DNA from: Verrucosispora sp. NA02020
GTDB lineage: Bacteria > Actinomycetota > Actinomycetes > Mycobacteriales > Micromonosporaceae
Reading direction: 5' to 3'
Assembly (NCBI RefSeq): GCF_013364215.1
Contig: NZ_CP054923.1
Location: 6,820,001-6,884,000, forward strand
Length of the DNA: 64,000 nt
In this document: piece by piece, positions 1 through 9,214 of the stretch
Position numbering within the stretch: the first letter of the stretch is position 1
Layout of the letters: each line of letters opens with the position of its first letter
Translations under genes and position numbers: made by a program
The notes under the pieces: generated by a model
Databases searched by the model: none
Seen by the model: the letters and a program-made list of their open reading frames with translations, nothing else
What the model was told of the DNA's origin: nothing

Positions 1-1465
1 CGTGGCCGTGGTCGGCGGTACGCAGAGCGGCAAGTCCACCGCGCTGCGGACGTTGATCTGCGCGCTGGCGCTCACCCACACTCCTGCCGAGGTGCAGGTC
101 TACGGTCTGGACTTCGGTGGCGGCGGATTGGCCGCGCTGCGCGACCTGCCGCACGTCGGTGGGATCACCGGTCGCGCCGACCCGACCGGCGTGCGACGCA
201 CCGTGGGTGAGATGGCCACCCTGCTGGCGGACCGGGAGCGCGCCTTCGCCGAACTCGGCGTCGAGTCCATGGCGGTCTGGCGGCGTCGGCGTGTCGAGCA
301 GGCCGCCGCCGGTACGCCGGACACCGACCGGTTCGGAGACGTCTTCCTCGTCGTCGACGGCTGGACCACGCTGCGCGGCGAGTACGACGACCTGGAGCCG
401 CTGATCACCGACCTCGCCACCCGGGGACTCTCCTACGGCGTGCACGTGGTGGCCACGGCGGTGCGTTGGCTGGACTTCCGACCGGCCATCCGGGACCTCT
501 TCGGTTCGCGACTGGAGTTGCGGCTCGGTGACCCGTCGGACTCGGTGATCGCCCGGCGGGCGGCGGCGGACGTACCGGAGCGAACGCCGGGTCGCGGCAT
601 CACCGCCGGGAGCCTGCACTTCCTCACCGCCCTGCCGCAGGTCGCCGACGCGGACACCGCCGCTCTGGTGCGGCGGGCGGCGGAGAGCTGGTCCGGTCCG
701 CCGGCACCCCGGGTACGGCTGCTCCCGGCGGTGCTGCCGTACTCGGAGATCGACCTGACCGGCACCGCCGGGTTGCGGATCCCGGTCGGGATCGCCGAAG
801 CGGACCTGCGGCCGGTGGTGCTCGACTTCGCCACCGAGCCGCACTTCGTGGTCTACGGCGACGCCGAGTGCGGCAAGTCGTCGTTCCTCCGCGCGCTGGC
901 CCAGTCGATCGTCACCCGGTTCACCCCGGAGCAGGCGCGGGTGATCCTGGTCGACTACCGCCGCAGCCTGCTCGGCGCGATCGAGACCGAACACCTGATC
1001 GGGTACGGCACCGCCGCCGCGCACACCGCCGACCTGGTGGAGTCCGCGGCCGGTTACCTGCAGGGCCGTACGCCCGGTCCCGAGGTCGGGCCGGCGCAGT
1101 TGCGCGACCGTTCGTGGTGGACCGGCCCGGAGTTGTTCGTGCTGGTCGACGACTACGACCTGGTGGCGAGCGGGCCGGCGAACCCACTGCGGGCGCTGGA
1201 GGAACACCTGCCGCACGCCCGCGACGTCGGGTTGCACCTGGTGCTGGTCCGCCGCTGCGGCGGTGCCGGCCGGGCCCAGTACGAGCCGGTCGTGCAGCGG
1301 CTGCGTGAACTGTCCACCTCGGGCCTGGTGATGTCGGGCAGCCCCGAGGAGGGCGCGTTGGTGGGTGCGGTCCGGCCCGGCCCGCTGCCGCCCGGACGCG
1401 GTCGACTGTCCACCCGGCGGGAGGGTGTCCGCCTGGTGCAGTTGGCATACCTGCCGCCACAGTGA
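1..1465 (+). CDS. eccC: Type VII secretion ATPase EccC, C-terminal part (5' truncated by window)
   Basis: FtsK/SpoIIIE-type ATPase that powers export of WXG100 substrates through the membrane-bound type VII (ESX-like) secretion complex. The reading frame is already open at base 2, so the N-terminal membrane segments and first ATPase domain lie outside the window. The visible 487 residues hold two ATPase modules: Walker A GGTQSGKST at about residues 5-13 with a degenerate Walker B (VFLVVDGW, about 114-121), and a second P-loop GDAECGKSS at about 284-292 with VLVDDYD near 380-387. The second P-loop has C-G-K-S where the consensus has G-G-K-S/T, common in the last EccC domain. The mycosin gene 96 bp downstream confirms the ESX-type context. 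Confidence 0.88.
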   Translation, partial: VAVVGGTQSGKSTALRTLICALALTHTPAEVQVYGLDFGGGGLAALRDLPHVGGITGRADPTGVRRTVGEMATLLADRERAFAELGVESMAVWRRRRVEQAAAGTPDTDRFGDVFLVVDGWTTLRGEYDDLEPLITDLATRGLSYGVHVVATAVRWLDFRPAIRDLFGSRLELRLGDPSDSVIARRAAADVPERTPGRGITAGSLHFLTALPQVADADTAALVRRAAESWSGPPAPRVRLLPAVLPYSEIDLTGTAGLRIPVGIAEADLRPVVLDFATEPHFVVYGDAECGKSSFLRALAQSIVTRFTPEQARVILVDYRRSLLGAIETEHLIGYGTAAAHTADLVESAAGYLQGRTPGPEVGPAQLRDRSWWTGPELFVLVDDYDLVASGPANPLRALEEHLPHARDVGLHLVLVRRCGGAGRAQYEPVVQRLRELSTSGLVMSGSPEEGALVGAVRPGPLPPGRGRLSTRREGVRLVQLAYLPPQ

Positions 1466-1560
1466 CGTCGAGTCCACGGAACGTCCCGTAAAGGGGAGGC
1501 GAACCGGTAATCTCCGATCGTCATGTGTCCCTGCGACGAATGGCGGAGGATGTGACCAGG

Positions 1561-2853
1561 GTGCGGCAGAGCGGCCCGCCGGGGCCGCGACGGTTCGCGC
1601 ATCGGGCGCTGCTGGCGGCGGCCACGACGCTGGCAGCCGCGGTCGTGGCCGTTCCGGCCGCTGCCGTGCCGGTCGCCCCGACCTCCTTCGGCGTGCCGGT
1701 GGCCTACGCCCCGGACACCGCCGAACGCGCCGACCAGGTTCGTGACGAGCAGTGGCAGCTCGACAAGCTGGGCGCGCAGATCGCCTGGCGTACCTCGACC
1801 GGGCGTGGCGTGATCGTCGCGGTGATCGACTCCGGGGTGGACGGTTCGCACCCGGACCTGGCCGGTCAGGTGCTCCCCGGTCTCGACCTGGTCGCACCGG
1901 ACGGAGCCGCCGAACCCGATCCGGTCGGGCACGGCACCACGGTCGCCGGACTGATCGCCGGGCGCCGGGACGACCGCCGGGGCGTGGTGGGGCTGGCCCC
2001 CGACTCCCGCATCCTGCCGGTCCGCGTACTCGACGAGGAGAACCGGTACGACGACGCGTTGATCGTCGCCAAGGGCGTCCGGTGGGCGGTCGACAACGGC
2101 GCCAAAGTGATCAACCTGTCGCTCGGCGGCAACGGCGACAGCCCCGCCCTGGCCGCCGCCATCGACTACGCCTTCGCCAAGGACGTGGTGGTGGTCGCCT
2201 GCACCGGCAATCTCGCCACGTCACCGGAGGCGAAGGTGTGGTATCCGGCCCGGGAGCCGGGCGTCATCGCCGTCTCCGGGCTGGAGCGCAACAGCGACAA
2301 CCTGTGGAGCGGCGCGATCACCGGTCGCGCCACCGTCCTCACCGCCCCGGCCAGCGGCCTGGTCGGCGCCCGGCCGCCGCAGGGGTACTGGCGGGTGCAG
2401 GGCACCAGCTTCGCGGCCCCGCTGGTCGCCGCCACCGCCGCCCTGGTCCGGGCCCGCTACCCGCAGATGTCCGCCGGGGACGTGGTGAACCGGCTGCTGG
2501 TCACCGCGAAGGACATCGGGCCCACCGGCCGCGACGACCGGTTCGGGTACGGCCTGGTCGACCCGATCGCGGCACTGACCACGGACGTACCCCCGGTCGG
2601 CGACAACCCGCTGGACGACAACGACTCGCCCGGGGTGACCGGCTTCGGCCCGGCACCCGGCTCGGTGCCGGTCGGCGACCGCGACGCCGAGCAGCTCGGT
2701 CTGACCGGATCGCCGCAGGAGACCCGGTGGCGGGCCCGCGCCGCCGGGGCGGCGGAGGACACCGGTCCGGTACGCCTCTGGGCCGGCTCGGCGATCCTCG
2801 TCGCCCTGGTCACCGGTGCGGCGCTGATGGTGCGTCGGCTGCGGCGACGCTGA
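1561..2853 (+). CDS. mycP: Mycosin (type VII secretion-associated subtilisin protease, MycP)
   Basis: Membrane-anchored S8 serine protease of type VII secretion loci, acting outside the membrane, where mycosins stabilise or process ESX components. The catalytic triad is visible: Asp in VAVIDSGVDG (about residue 90), His in VGHGTT (about 124) and Ser in GTSFAAP (about 283), with a CTGN oxyanion segment. An N-terminal signal segment and one C-terminal membrane helix followed by RRLRRR flank the protease, the usual mycosin layout. The frame is open upstream to a GTG at 1525. I chose GTG 1561 because GGAGG at 1545-1549 precedes it and the signal peptide then has a short basic n-region. The spacing of 11 is long, so 1525 or ATG 1540 remain possible. 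Confidence 0.9.
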   Translation: MRQSGPPGPRRFAHRALLAAATTLAAAVVAVPAAAVPVAPTSFGVPVAYAPDTAERADQVRDEQWQLDKLGAQIAWRTSTGRGVIVAVIDSGVDGSHPDLAGQVLPGLDLVAPDGAAEPDPVGHGTTVAGLIAGRRDDRRGVVGLAPDSRILPVRVLDEENRYDDALIVAKGVRWAVDNGAKVINLSLGGNGDSPALAAAIDYAFAKDVVVVACTGNLATSPEAKVWYPAREPGVIAVSGLERNSDNLWSGAITGRATVLTAPASGLVGARPPQGYWRVQGTSFAAPLVAATAALVRARYPQMSAGDVVNRLLVTAKDIGPTGRDDRFGYGLVDPIAALTTDVPPVGDNPLDDNDSPGVTGFGPAPGSVPVGDRDAEQLGLTGSPQETRWRARAAGAAEDTGPVRLWAGSAILVALVTGAALMVRRLRRR

Positions 2854-2920
2854 GCGGCACCGCCGGGCAATCCGGCGATCCCGGGTCTTCGATCCTGCTC
2901 GGCGGGGTACAACCATCGGC

Positions 2921-3646
2921 GTGAGTGCCTCTGGCCGGCGCACGACGGCGCCCCCGTCGGTCCGCGACCCGTTCGGTCCTGCGGACGGTCCGTCGGGCCT
3001 GCGCCCCGGCCCCACCGCCTCCGGCCTGTCGATGCTCGTGCCGTTCGCGCTGCTCGCCACGCTGGTGATGGGCGACTGGTCGCCGCTGCGGCGGCTGGAC
3101 GCGGCGATCACCGCCGACCTGCACGCTGTCGCCCACGACCATCCGGCCTGGGTGTCGGTGATGCGCCTCTGGACGGACGTGTTCGCACCGATGCCGCTGC
3201 GCGCCGGGGCGCTGTGTCTGGTGGTCTGGCTGGCCTACCGGGGTGCGCGGCGGCTGGCCGTCTGGGTCGCCACGACCATGATCCTCGGCGGTCTGCTCGG
3301 GCCGCTGCTCAAGCTCGTGGTGGGCCGTCCGCGACCGGATCTGCCCGAACCGGTGGCACTTGCCCCCGGCCTCTCCTTCCCGTCCGGCCACGCGCTGAAC
3401 GCGGCGTTGGCCGCCGGGGTGCTGCTCGTGGTGTTCCTGCCCCGGACCAGGGCCCGATCGGCGGCCCGGGTGGCGGTCTGGGCCGCCGCGCTGGCCATCG
3501 CCCTGGTCACCGGGTTCAGTCGGGTCGCGCTCGGGGTGCACTGGTCCAGCGACGTGGTCGCCGGATGGCTGCTCGGCACGGCGGTGGTCACCGCGACCAC
3601 TGCGGTCTTCGCACTCCGGGCCCGGCGGTCACCGTCGGCCGGGTGA
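2921..3646 (+). CDS. PAP2-family membrane phosphatase
   Basis: Predicted integral membrane phosphatase of the PAP2 superfamily, which hydrolyses lipid phosphates or pyrophosphates such as phosphatidic acid or undecaprenyl pyrophosphate. All three signature blocks are present: K-x6-R-P in KLVVGRPRP (from about residue 131), PSGH (154-157), and SRxxLGxHWSSD near 198-209, supplying the acid/base and nucleophilic histidines. About five to six hydrophobic helices surround them and the N-terminus is a proline/glycine-rich tail. The GTG start follows mycP by 67 bp. The gene converges with the serine protease gene on the other strand with only 3 bp between stops. The exact substrate cannot be told from sequence. 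Confidence 0.85.
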   Translation: MSASGRRTTAPPSVRDPFGPADGPSGLRPGPTASGLSMLVPFALLATLVMGDWSPLRRLDAAITADLHAVAHDHPAWVSVMRLWTDVFAPMPLRAGALCLVVWLAYRGARRLAVWVATTMILGGLLGPLLKLVVGRPRPDLPEPVALAPGLSFPSGHALNAALAAGVLLVVFLPRTRARSAARVAVWAAALAIALVTGFSRVALGVHWSSDVVAGWLLGTAVVTATTAVFALRARRSPSAG

Positions 3647-3649
3647 CCG

Positions 3650-4828
3650 TCAGGTGCACTCGCCGGTGCCCACCTCCCGGGTGCGTTCCGCACCGGCCAG
3701 CGCCACCGGCCGGGCCTCGGCGGCGGTCACCGCGAAGCCGGTGTTCGGGTCGTACGCGGCCGCTGCGAAGATCACCCCGAGCACCAGGCCGTTCGAGGAG
3801 ACCAGCGGCCCGCCGGAGTTGCCGCTGCGCACCAGGGCCCGGATCGTGTAGATCTCCCGGGTCACGTCCCCCGACGAGTAGATGTCCGGGCCGGTGATCC
3901 GGTCGACGTCGCGGATCCGCGCCGACTGGGCGTTGTACGGCCCGTCCAGCGGGAAGCCGAGCACGATGGCGTCCGCGCCGCTGGTGGTGTTGCCGGCGGC
4001 GAACCGCATGGAGGGGCCGGGCAGGTTGGGCACGTAGAGCACGGCCAGGTCGCGGTCCGGGTCGTAGACGACGACGACGCCCTCGTACCGCTCGCCGCGC
4101 AGTTCCACCGCGACCGAGTCGGTGCCGGCGACCACGTGCGCGTTGGTCATCACCCGGTCGTCGGCGTACACGAAGCCGGAGCCCTCGATGCGGCGGGAGC
4201 AGCTCTTCGCCGAGCCGAGCACCTTGACCACCGACTGTTGGCCGTTCGCGACCACCGGCGATCCGGCCAGCGCCGGGTCGGGCGGCTCGACCTGCCGTGC
4301 CTGGGAACGGCGCAGGCCGTCGAAGACGTCCGGGAAGCCGTTGGTGTCGACGGTGTCGCGCAGTGCGGTGGAGAGCTGCTGGGCCTGGTCCGGCAGCACC
4401 TGGTCGACCACGTTGAGCAGCGCGCTGCTGCGGACCGAATTGGCGAGCCAGGGCAGCGAGGAGGAGCCGAGCGGCACCGCCACCAGCCAGGCGACCAGGA
4501 GCACCGCGAAGAGCGAGACGAAGGCGCCGCCGATGTCGTCGAGCCGCCTACCCGTGTCGCTGGCGATGGTGCGGCGCAGGTGGGAGCCGAGCCATCCGGC
4601 GAGCGCCTGGCCGATCACCGCCAGGCCGAAGATGGCGACGAGCGAGATCAGCACGCGGGTGCCGCTGTCCACGAACTGCTGGGCGAACATCGGCCCGATC
4701 TGGAGCCCGATCAGCGCACCGAGGAAGAACCCGGAGAACGAGAGCACCCCGATGACGAACCCCTGCCGGTATCCGCTGATCGCGAACACGAGCATGAGCA
4801 ACAGCAGAACGAGATCAACGGCCGACAC
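3650..4828 (-). CDS. marP: MarP-like membrane serine protease (CvpA/colicin V domain plus trypsin domain)
   Basis: Periplasmic-facing serine protease tethered by four hydrophobic helices of the CvpA/colicin-V-production type in the first ~165 residues, followed by a trypsin-like domain. His231 (TNAHVV), Asp260 (DRDLAVL) and Ser338 (GNSGGPL) form the triad. Two cysteines, one in KSCSRR just before the protease core and one in the terminal GECT, match the redox-switch disulfide pair known for mycobacterial MarP (Rv3671c), needed for acid resistance. It lies at the end of a same-strand run with the nudix, TlpA-like and nth genes, the order seen in mycobacteria. Substrate here is unknown. Confidence 0.88.
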   Translation of the reverse strand: MSAVDLVLLLLMLVFAISGYRQGFVIGVLSFSGFFLGALIGLQIGPMFAQQFVDSGTRVLISLVAIFGLAVIGQALAGWLGSHLRRTIASDTGRRLDDIGGAFVSLFAVLLVAWLVAVPLGSSSLPWLANSVRSSALLNVVDQVLPDQAQQLSTALRDTVDTNGFPDVFDGLRRSQARQVEPPDPALAGSPVVANGQQSVVKVLGSAKSCSRRIEGSGFVYADDRVMTNAHVVAGTDSVAVELRGERYEGVVVVYDPDRDLAVLYVPNLPGPSMRFAAGNTTSGADAIVLGFPLDGPYNAQSARIRDVDRITGPDIYSSGDVTREIYTIRALVRSGNSGGPLVSSNGLVLGVIFAAAAYDPNTGFAVTAAEARPVALAGAERTREVGTGECT

Positions 4829-4891
4829 GGGTCAAGCGTACGGGCCGGGGGCTCGTGGGATGACGACCGCTTGCGGAAGGTGACCGCGCGG

Positions 4892-5632
4892 TCAGCGGAT
4901 CGCGCTCTCGTCCACCTCGTCGGTGCCGGCCGAGGGGGCGGGCGACGCACCGGACGGGGGCAGGTCGATCACCCGGCCGTGCGGCCACGGTCGGCTCCAG
5001 CCGCCCATCTCCAGCAGCGCGGCCAGCACCCCGGCGGTGAAGCCCCAGACCAGCATGCCGCGTACCGAGAAGGCGGGGCCGACCCAGCCGCTGGAGTGGC
5101 GTACCCGGACGCGGTTCTCCGGGTCGACCAGCTCGGTGACCGGCAGCCGGGCCACATGCGCCACCTCGGCCGGTTCCCGGGGGTGCACCCAGTGCGGCGT
5201 GTGCCACCAGGCGAGCACCGGCGTCACCACGAACTCGCTGACGGGGATCCACAGCCTCGGTAGTTGCGCCAGTACGGTGACGCTCGCCGGGTCGAGGCCG
5301 ACCTCCTCGTTGGCCTCACGCAACGCGGTGGCGGCGGCGTCGGCGTCGCCCGGGTCGGCGGCACCGCCCGGGAACGCCGGCTGACCGGCGTGGTTACGCA
5401 GCGTCGCGGCACGTTGGAGCACCAGCACGTCCGGACCGGTCTCGGGGTCCTCACCGAGCAGCACGAGTACGGCGCTCTCCCGGCCGCCCTGCTCCGGCGT
5501 GCGTACCTGGGTGAAGTCCTCGATGCGGGCGGTGCCGAGCCGGACCAGCAGCGGGTCCAGCCAGTCCGGCACCGGCCGTGGCGCGTCGGACGTCCCCGGG
5601 CCCGAGGTCATCCTGGCGGGCACCTCGCTCAC
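4892..5632 (-). CDS. NUDIX hydrolase, CoA pyrophosphatase-like
   Basis: NUDIX pyrophosphohydrolase of 246 residues. The box starts at Gly89-Gly90 and ends in REANEEVG (105-112), giving the metal-binding glutamates. The preceding segment (QRAATLRNHAGQPAFPGG) resembles the coenzyme A diphosphatase (YeaB/NudL) subgroup, which cleaves CoA to phosphopantetheine and 3',5'-ADP. The GTG start overlaps the TGA of the upstream thioredoxin-like gene (GTGA), so the two are probably translationally coupled. It corresponds in position to Rv3672c of M. tuberculosis. The C-terminal ~40 residues are low-complexity and unlikely to be catalytic. CoA specificity is inferred, the fold is secure. Confidence 0.85.
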   Translation of the reverse strand: MSEVPARMTSGPGTSDAPRPVPDWLDPLLVRLGTARIEDFTQVRTPEQGGRESAVLVLLGEDPETGPDVLVLQRAATLRNHAGQPAFPGGAADPGDADAAATALREANEEVGLDPASVTVLAQLPRLWIPVSEFVVTPVLAWWHTPHWVHPREPAEVAHVARLPVTELVDPENRVRVRHSSGWVGPAFSVRGMLVWGFTAGVLAALLEMGGWSRPWPHGRVIDLPPSGASPAPSAGTDEVDESAIR

Positions 5633-6237
5633 GCCGGTACCACGATGTCGAGGTGCTGCCGGACGAGGTCGGCGAGGCCGGCGTCGTCCAGGGCACCGGA
5701 GGTGTCGATGTGCCGGACACCGCCGTCGGCGCCGACGAACACCGTCATCGGGAACGCGGTGCGTTCCAGCGCCCGCTGGAACGCCTTACCCTGGTCGAAC
5801 AGCATCGGGAACCGCACGCCGAAGTCCTCGCCGACGGACTGCGCGGCGCTGCGACTGTCCTGGGTGTTCACCCCGACGACCCGCAGTCGTCCCTCGGTCT
5901 GCTCGCTGAGCCGCTGGAAGGCGGGCAGTTCCTTGCGGCAGGGCGGGCACCAGGAGGCCCAGATGTTGATCACGGCCGGGCCGGGGATGTCGCGCAGCGC
6001 GACCGGGGTGCCACCGGTGAAGCAGGTGAGGGTCAGCTCGGGCAGCCGATCACCCTGCGGGGTGCCGGTGTCCACCGCGCCGGGCTCGGCGACGAGGGAG
6101 GTGCACTCCTCGAACGGCGACGGCCGGCTGGTGCTCGTGTCCGCCCCGGTGGCGGCGGGCCGGTCGGTCTCGGGCGTACACGCCACGGTGCCGAGCAGCA
6201 GCAGCGGCAGGGACATCAGGGCCAGTCGGCGGATCAC
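5629..6237 (-). CDS. TlpA/ResA-like thioredoxin-fold lipoprotein
   Basis: Extracytoplasmic thiol-disulfide oxidoreductase of the TlpA/ResA type. Signal peptide with lipobox TVAC gives lipidated Cys20. The thioredoxin-fold active site WCPPC is at residues 96-100 within [14 protein letters not shown], and the cis-proline loop appears in TAFPMTVF. Two additional cysteines at about 45 and 72 precede the domain. ATGA overlap with nth upstream and GTGA overlap with the nudix gene downstream put it in a tight operon, the same arrangement as Rv3673c. A role in redox maintenance of cell-envelope proteins or cytochrome c is family knowledge; its specific client is not evident. Confidence 0.87.
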   Translation of the reverse strand: MIRRLALMSLPLLLLGTVACTPETDRPAATGADTSTSRPSPFEECTSLVAEPGAVDTGTPQGDRLPELTLTCFTGGTPVALRDIPGPAVINIWASWCPPCRKELPAFQRLSEQTEGRLRVVGVNTQDSRSAAQSVGEDFGVRFPMLFDQGKAFQRALERTAFPMTVFVGADGGVRHIDTSGALDDAGLADLVRQHLDIVVPA

Positions 6238-7013
6238 GGCGCCTCCGCCCGGACCGCCTGCACCGGCACCAGGTCGGGGTCGACTCCGGCGGCGACGGCC
6301 AGGTCACGGGCCCGGGGGCCCTTGAGCAGCTTCGCGGCGGCGGCTGCCTCGGTCGGGCCGGTGCCGTACGACGGGCAGAGCTTCGCCAGCGTGCACGCGC
6401 CGCAGGCGGGCTTGCGGGCATGGCAGACCCGTCGGCCGTGGAAGATGATCCGGTGCGACAGCATGGTCCAGTCGCGCTTGGGATACATCGCCCCGATGGC
6501 GTGCTCGATCTTGACCGGGTCGGTCTCGGCGGTCAGTCGCCAGCGCTGGACCAACCGCTGGAAGTGCGTGTCGACGGTGATGCCGGGCACGTCGAAGGCG
6601 TTGCCGAGGATGACGTTGGCGGTCTTGCGGCCGATCCCGGGCAGGGTCACCAGGTCGGCCAACCGCCCCGGGACCTGGCCGTCGTACCGCTCGACGAGGG
6701 CCTGACCGAGGTGGATCAGCGAGCTGGTCTTGTTGCGGTAGAAGCCGGTCGGCCGGATCAGCTCCTCCATCTCGTCCCGGTTCGCCCCGGCGTAGTCGGA
6801 GGCGCTCGGATACCGGGCGAAGAGCTTCGGCGTGACCTCGTTGACCTTCTTGTCGGTGCACTGGGCCGAGAGGATGGTGGCGACGGCCAACTCCAGCGCG
6901 TTGCCGTGGTTCAGCTCACAGTGGGCGTCGGGATGTGTCTCGGTCAGCACGCGGCCGATCCGCCGCGCCCGACGCGTACGACCGAGGTCGGTCTCGGTGG
7001 CGCTTCTGGTCAC
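6234..7013 (-). CDS. nth: Endonuclease III (Nth), DNA glycosylase/AP lyase
   Basis: Base-excision repair enzyme that removes oxidised pyrimidines and nicks the abasic site. The helix-hairpin-helix [10 protein letters not shown] carries catalytic Lys130, and Asp148 lies in ITVDTHFQR. The C-terminal 4Fe-4S motif is intact: Cys197-x6-Cys204-x2-Cys207-x5-Cys213. The frame extends upstream to 7157, into the adjacent capA-like gene, and that extension is arginine-rich noise. GTG at 7013 gives a 259-residue protein starting MTRSATETD, a normal length. It overlaps the downstream thioredoxin-like gene by 4 bp. Confidence 0.93.
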   Translation of the reverse strand: MTRSATETDLGRTRRARRIGRVLTETHPDAHCELNHGNALELAVATILSAQCTDKKVNEVTPKLFARYPSASDYAGANRDEMEELIRPTGFYRNKTSSLIHLGQALVERYDGQVPGRLADLVTLPGIGRKTANVILGNAFDVPGITVDTHFQRLVQRWRLTAETDPVKIEHAIGAMYPKRDWTMLSHRIIFHGRRVCHARKPACGACTLAKLCPSYGTGPTEAAAAAKLLKGPRARDLAVAAGVDPDLVPVQAVRAEAP

Positions 7014-7074
7014 GACGGCCAGCCTACGTCGCCGCGCCGACGCTCCGGTCGGCCCACACGTCTCGGACCGGCGA

Positions 7075-8277
7075 TCAGCCCTCGTCCGGCGGACTGATCT
7101 TGCCCGCCTTGGTGAACTGGGCGCCGGTCTCCGGGAAGTCGAGCTTGGTGAGTTCACGGAGCAGGCCGAGGCCCCGGTCGTCCGGGTCCGTGGTCGGCTT
7201 GCCGATGCCGTTCATGTACGTCGAGACGAACGACCCGCCGGACCAGGTGCCGTCCGGTTCGAGGGTCACCTTGAGCACCCCGCCCCAGCCGAGGCGGCCG
7301 TTGTTGCTGAGCATGCCGCCGCCCCCGGCGAAGTTGCCCAGGCTGTACGCGATCAGTCGGCCCTTGTAGAACTCCATGCCCCGCAGCACGTGCGGGCCGT
7401 GGCCGACGATCAGGTCGGCGCCGGAGTCGATCATCGCGCGGGAGAACTTGATCGGGTCGCCCCGGTTCTCGCCGAGGAACATCTCGGTGCCCGGGCGGGT
7501 ACGGGTCATCTCCGAACCCTCGGCCCCCATGTGCACCTGCACCACGACGATGTCGGCCATCGTGGCGGCCTTCTCGACGACCTTCTTCGCGGACGGGATG
7601 TCGACCAGGCTGTTCGACCAGCGGTACGACGAGAAGCCGGCCACCGCGACCTTGACGCCGTCGGCCTCGACCACCGTGATCTGGTCGGGCGCGCCGGTGT
7701 GCGCCAGGTCGTGCTCCTCCAGCGCCTTCTGGGTGTTCTCGTACCCCTTGGGCCCGAAGTCGTAGCCGTGGTTGTTGGCCTGGTTGAGCAGGTCGAACCC
7801 GGCGTCGGCGAGGTGCGCGGCGTACTCCGGCGGCGCGCGGAACTGGAAGCACCGGGTGGAGTCGGCCCCGCACTTGCCGGTGCCGGTGTCCACCGTCAAC
7901 GGCTCTTCCAGGTTGCCCATCGCCACGTCGGCGGAGATCGCCTTCTTGACCGAGTCGAAGAAGCCCTTCCCGCCGTCGGGCGGCAGCCGGTTGGGCGCGT
8001 TGCCCATCACGATGTCACCGGTGGCGGAGAGCGAAATGGTCTTGACCTTGGGCGGGGTCGACTCGACCGGCCCACCGGTCCCACCGCCCGCGCCCGGCTG
8101 CCAGACCGGCTCCTGACCGAGATCGGCACAACCGGCGAACAGCAGCATGGCGAGCAGCGCACCGAGCGCGGCCAGGGAACGGCGTGGACGCGCCGCGAGA
8201 GCGGCGTGGGGGCGCGGACGCGACGCCGTGGAGGCACGGCGGCGTGGACGCGACGCGAGGGGGGCGCGAGCATACAT
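7075..8277 (-). CDS. CapA/PgsA-family metallophosphatase-like lipoprotein
   Basis: Protein of the CapA (poly-gamma-glutamate synthesis) family, a calcineurin-like metallophosphoesterase fold. Family signatures are present in order: [31 protein letters not shown] and YSLGNF. A hydrophobic stretch followed by FAGC suggests a lipoprotein, so it acts outside the membrane. No capB/capC synthesis genes are nearby, so involvement in polyglutamate is doubtful; CapA homologues in actinomycetes are mostly uncharacterised. The first ~35 residues are Arg/Ala/Ser-rich and encoded by GC-rich near-repeats, so a later start nearer the hydrophobic segment is possible. It intrudes between nth and crp relative to the mycobacterial order. 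Confidence 0.8.
   Translation of the reverse strand: MYARAPLASRPRRRASTASRPRPHAALAARPRRSLAALGALLAMLLFAGCADLGQEPVWQPGAGGGTGGPVESTPPKVKTISLSATGDIVMGNAPNRLPPDGGKGFFDSVKKAISADVAMGNLEEPLTVDTGTGKCGADSTRCFQFRAPPEYAAHLADAGFDLLNQANNHGYDFGPKGYENTQKALEEHDLAHTGAPDQITVVEADGVKVAVAGFSSYRWSNSLVDIPSAKKVVEKAATMADIVVVQVHMGAEGSEMTRTRPGTEMFLGENRGDPIKFSRAMIDSGADLIVGHGPHVLRGMEFYKGRLIAYSLGNFAGGGGMLSNNGRLGWGGVLKVTLEPDGTWSGGSFVSTYMNGIGKPTTDPDDRGLGLLRELTKLDFPETGAQFTKAGKISPPDEG
8181..8259 (-). repeat. Two near-identical 19-bp direct repeats in the capA-like 5' end
   Basis: GGCGTGGACGCG-x-CGCGAG occurs at 8181-8199 and again at 8241-8259 with one difference, exactly 60 bp apart, with a looser related copy between. On the coding strand they specify Ser/Arg/Ala-rich residues ahead of the signal peptide hydrophobic core. 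This looks like local tandem expansion that lengthened the N-terminus. Confidence 0.55.
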
Positions 8278-8334
8278 CGGGGGCGACCATACCGGGCGGG
8301 AAACGCCGCGACGACGGCCGATCGGGTGGAGGAT

Positions 8335-8997
8335 TCAGCCCTGGAGCCGATCCGACCATGGGACGACGGTGTCGGTGCCGACCGCCGACACCGCGGCGTG
8401 CACCGCGCGGGCCAGCGGCGCTCCCCAGGTCGAGCGCGGGCCGCCGTACGCACTGACCGGCCCGTCCGGTGGGCAGAGCACGGTGACCGCGTCCGTCGGG
8501 GTGCCGGTGCCGGGCAGCCCGAGGTCCGCGATCGCCTGCGCCTTCGCCTCGGTCGCCGTGGCCACCGCGTTGACCAGGGCCGCGTCGCCGAGCCGGGCCG
8601 GGACGTACACCACGATGTTGACCGTGCCGACCCGCTGGGCCGGGGCCGCCACGTCGGGTGCCGCCGCCGGCACCGGGGTACCCAGGCCGACGGTGGCCCA
8701 GACCTGCACGCCGGTGTCGACCCGAGCGATCACCTCGGTCACGTCGACACCGGTCAGCAACCCCACCCCGGGTCCGTCGAGGCCGAGCCGCCGGGCCATG
8801 CCGGCCAGGTGGTCGGCGGGGTCGTCCCGGTCGTACGACATCGGCACGGTCGCGTTCAACACCCACCGCCGTACGCCGAGCCCGCCGCCGAGCGGGCCGG
8901 TGCCGACCGTCCGCAACGGCCGCACGGCGCGCCACACGAGTAGCGGAATGTCCCTTCCGTCCTCGTGTCGGGTGGTCACCTGCGGCTCACTCAACAC
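8335..8997 (-). CDS. cbiZ: Adenosylcobinamide amidohydrolase (CbiZ)
   Basis: CbiZ cleaves the aminopropanol side chain of adenosylcobinamide to give adenosylcobyric acid, letting cells salvage incomplete corrinoids. Recognised from family patterns along the 220-residue protein: RRWVLNATVP followed by DPADHL near the N-terminus, GVGLLTGVDV, the TVNIVVYVP segment and the characteristic TATEAKAQA...GTGTPTDAV block near the C-terminus. No other cobalamin genes are adjacent; it is a lone gene between the capA-like gene and crp, 57 bp from the former. The GTG start at 8997 is supported by good N-terminal agreement with the family. Substrate assignment is by family only. Confidence 0.8.
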   Translation of the reverse strand: MLSEPQVTTRHEDGRDIPLLVWRAVRPLRTVGTGPLGGGLGVRRWVLNATVPMSYDRDDPADHLAGMARRLGLDGPGVGLLTGVDVTEVIARVDTGVQVWATVGLGTPVPAAAPDVAAPAQRVGTVNIVVYVPARLGDAALVNAVATATEAKAQAIADLGLPGTGTPTDAVTVLCPPDGPVSAYGGPRSTWGAPLARAVHAAVSAVGTDTVVPWSDRLQG

Positions 8998-9214
8998 GCC
9001 GTGACCCTACGGCCGACGGCCCTGCCGGTCGTCGGCGGCCCGCGCGGGCGAGCGATGGTACCGGGCGACCGACACGGGAAGGTTACGCCCAACGATCAAG
9101 ATTCCAGGGGTGCACCTCTGATTCCTGCTCACGTGCGCCTAGACTGGGCGGCGCGCGAGGGATCAGCGGACGGCGGCCCGGCCGACAGACGGCACGCGCA
9201 ACCGGAGGTGCGCG

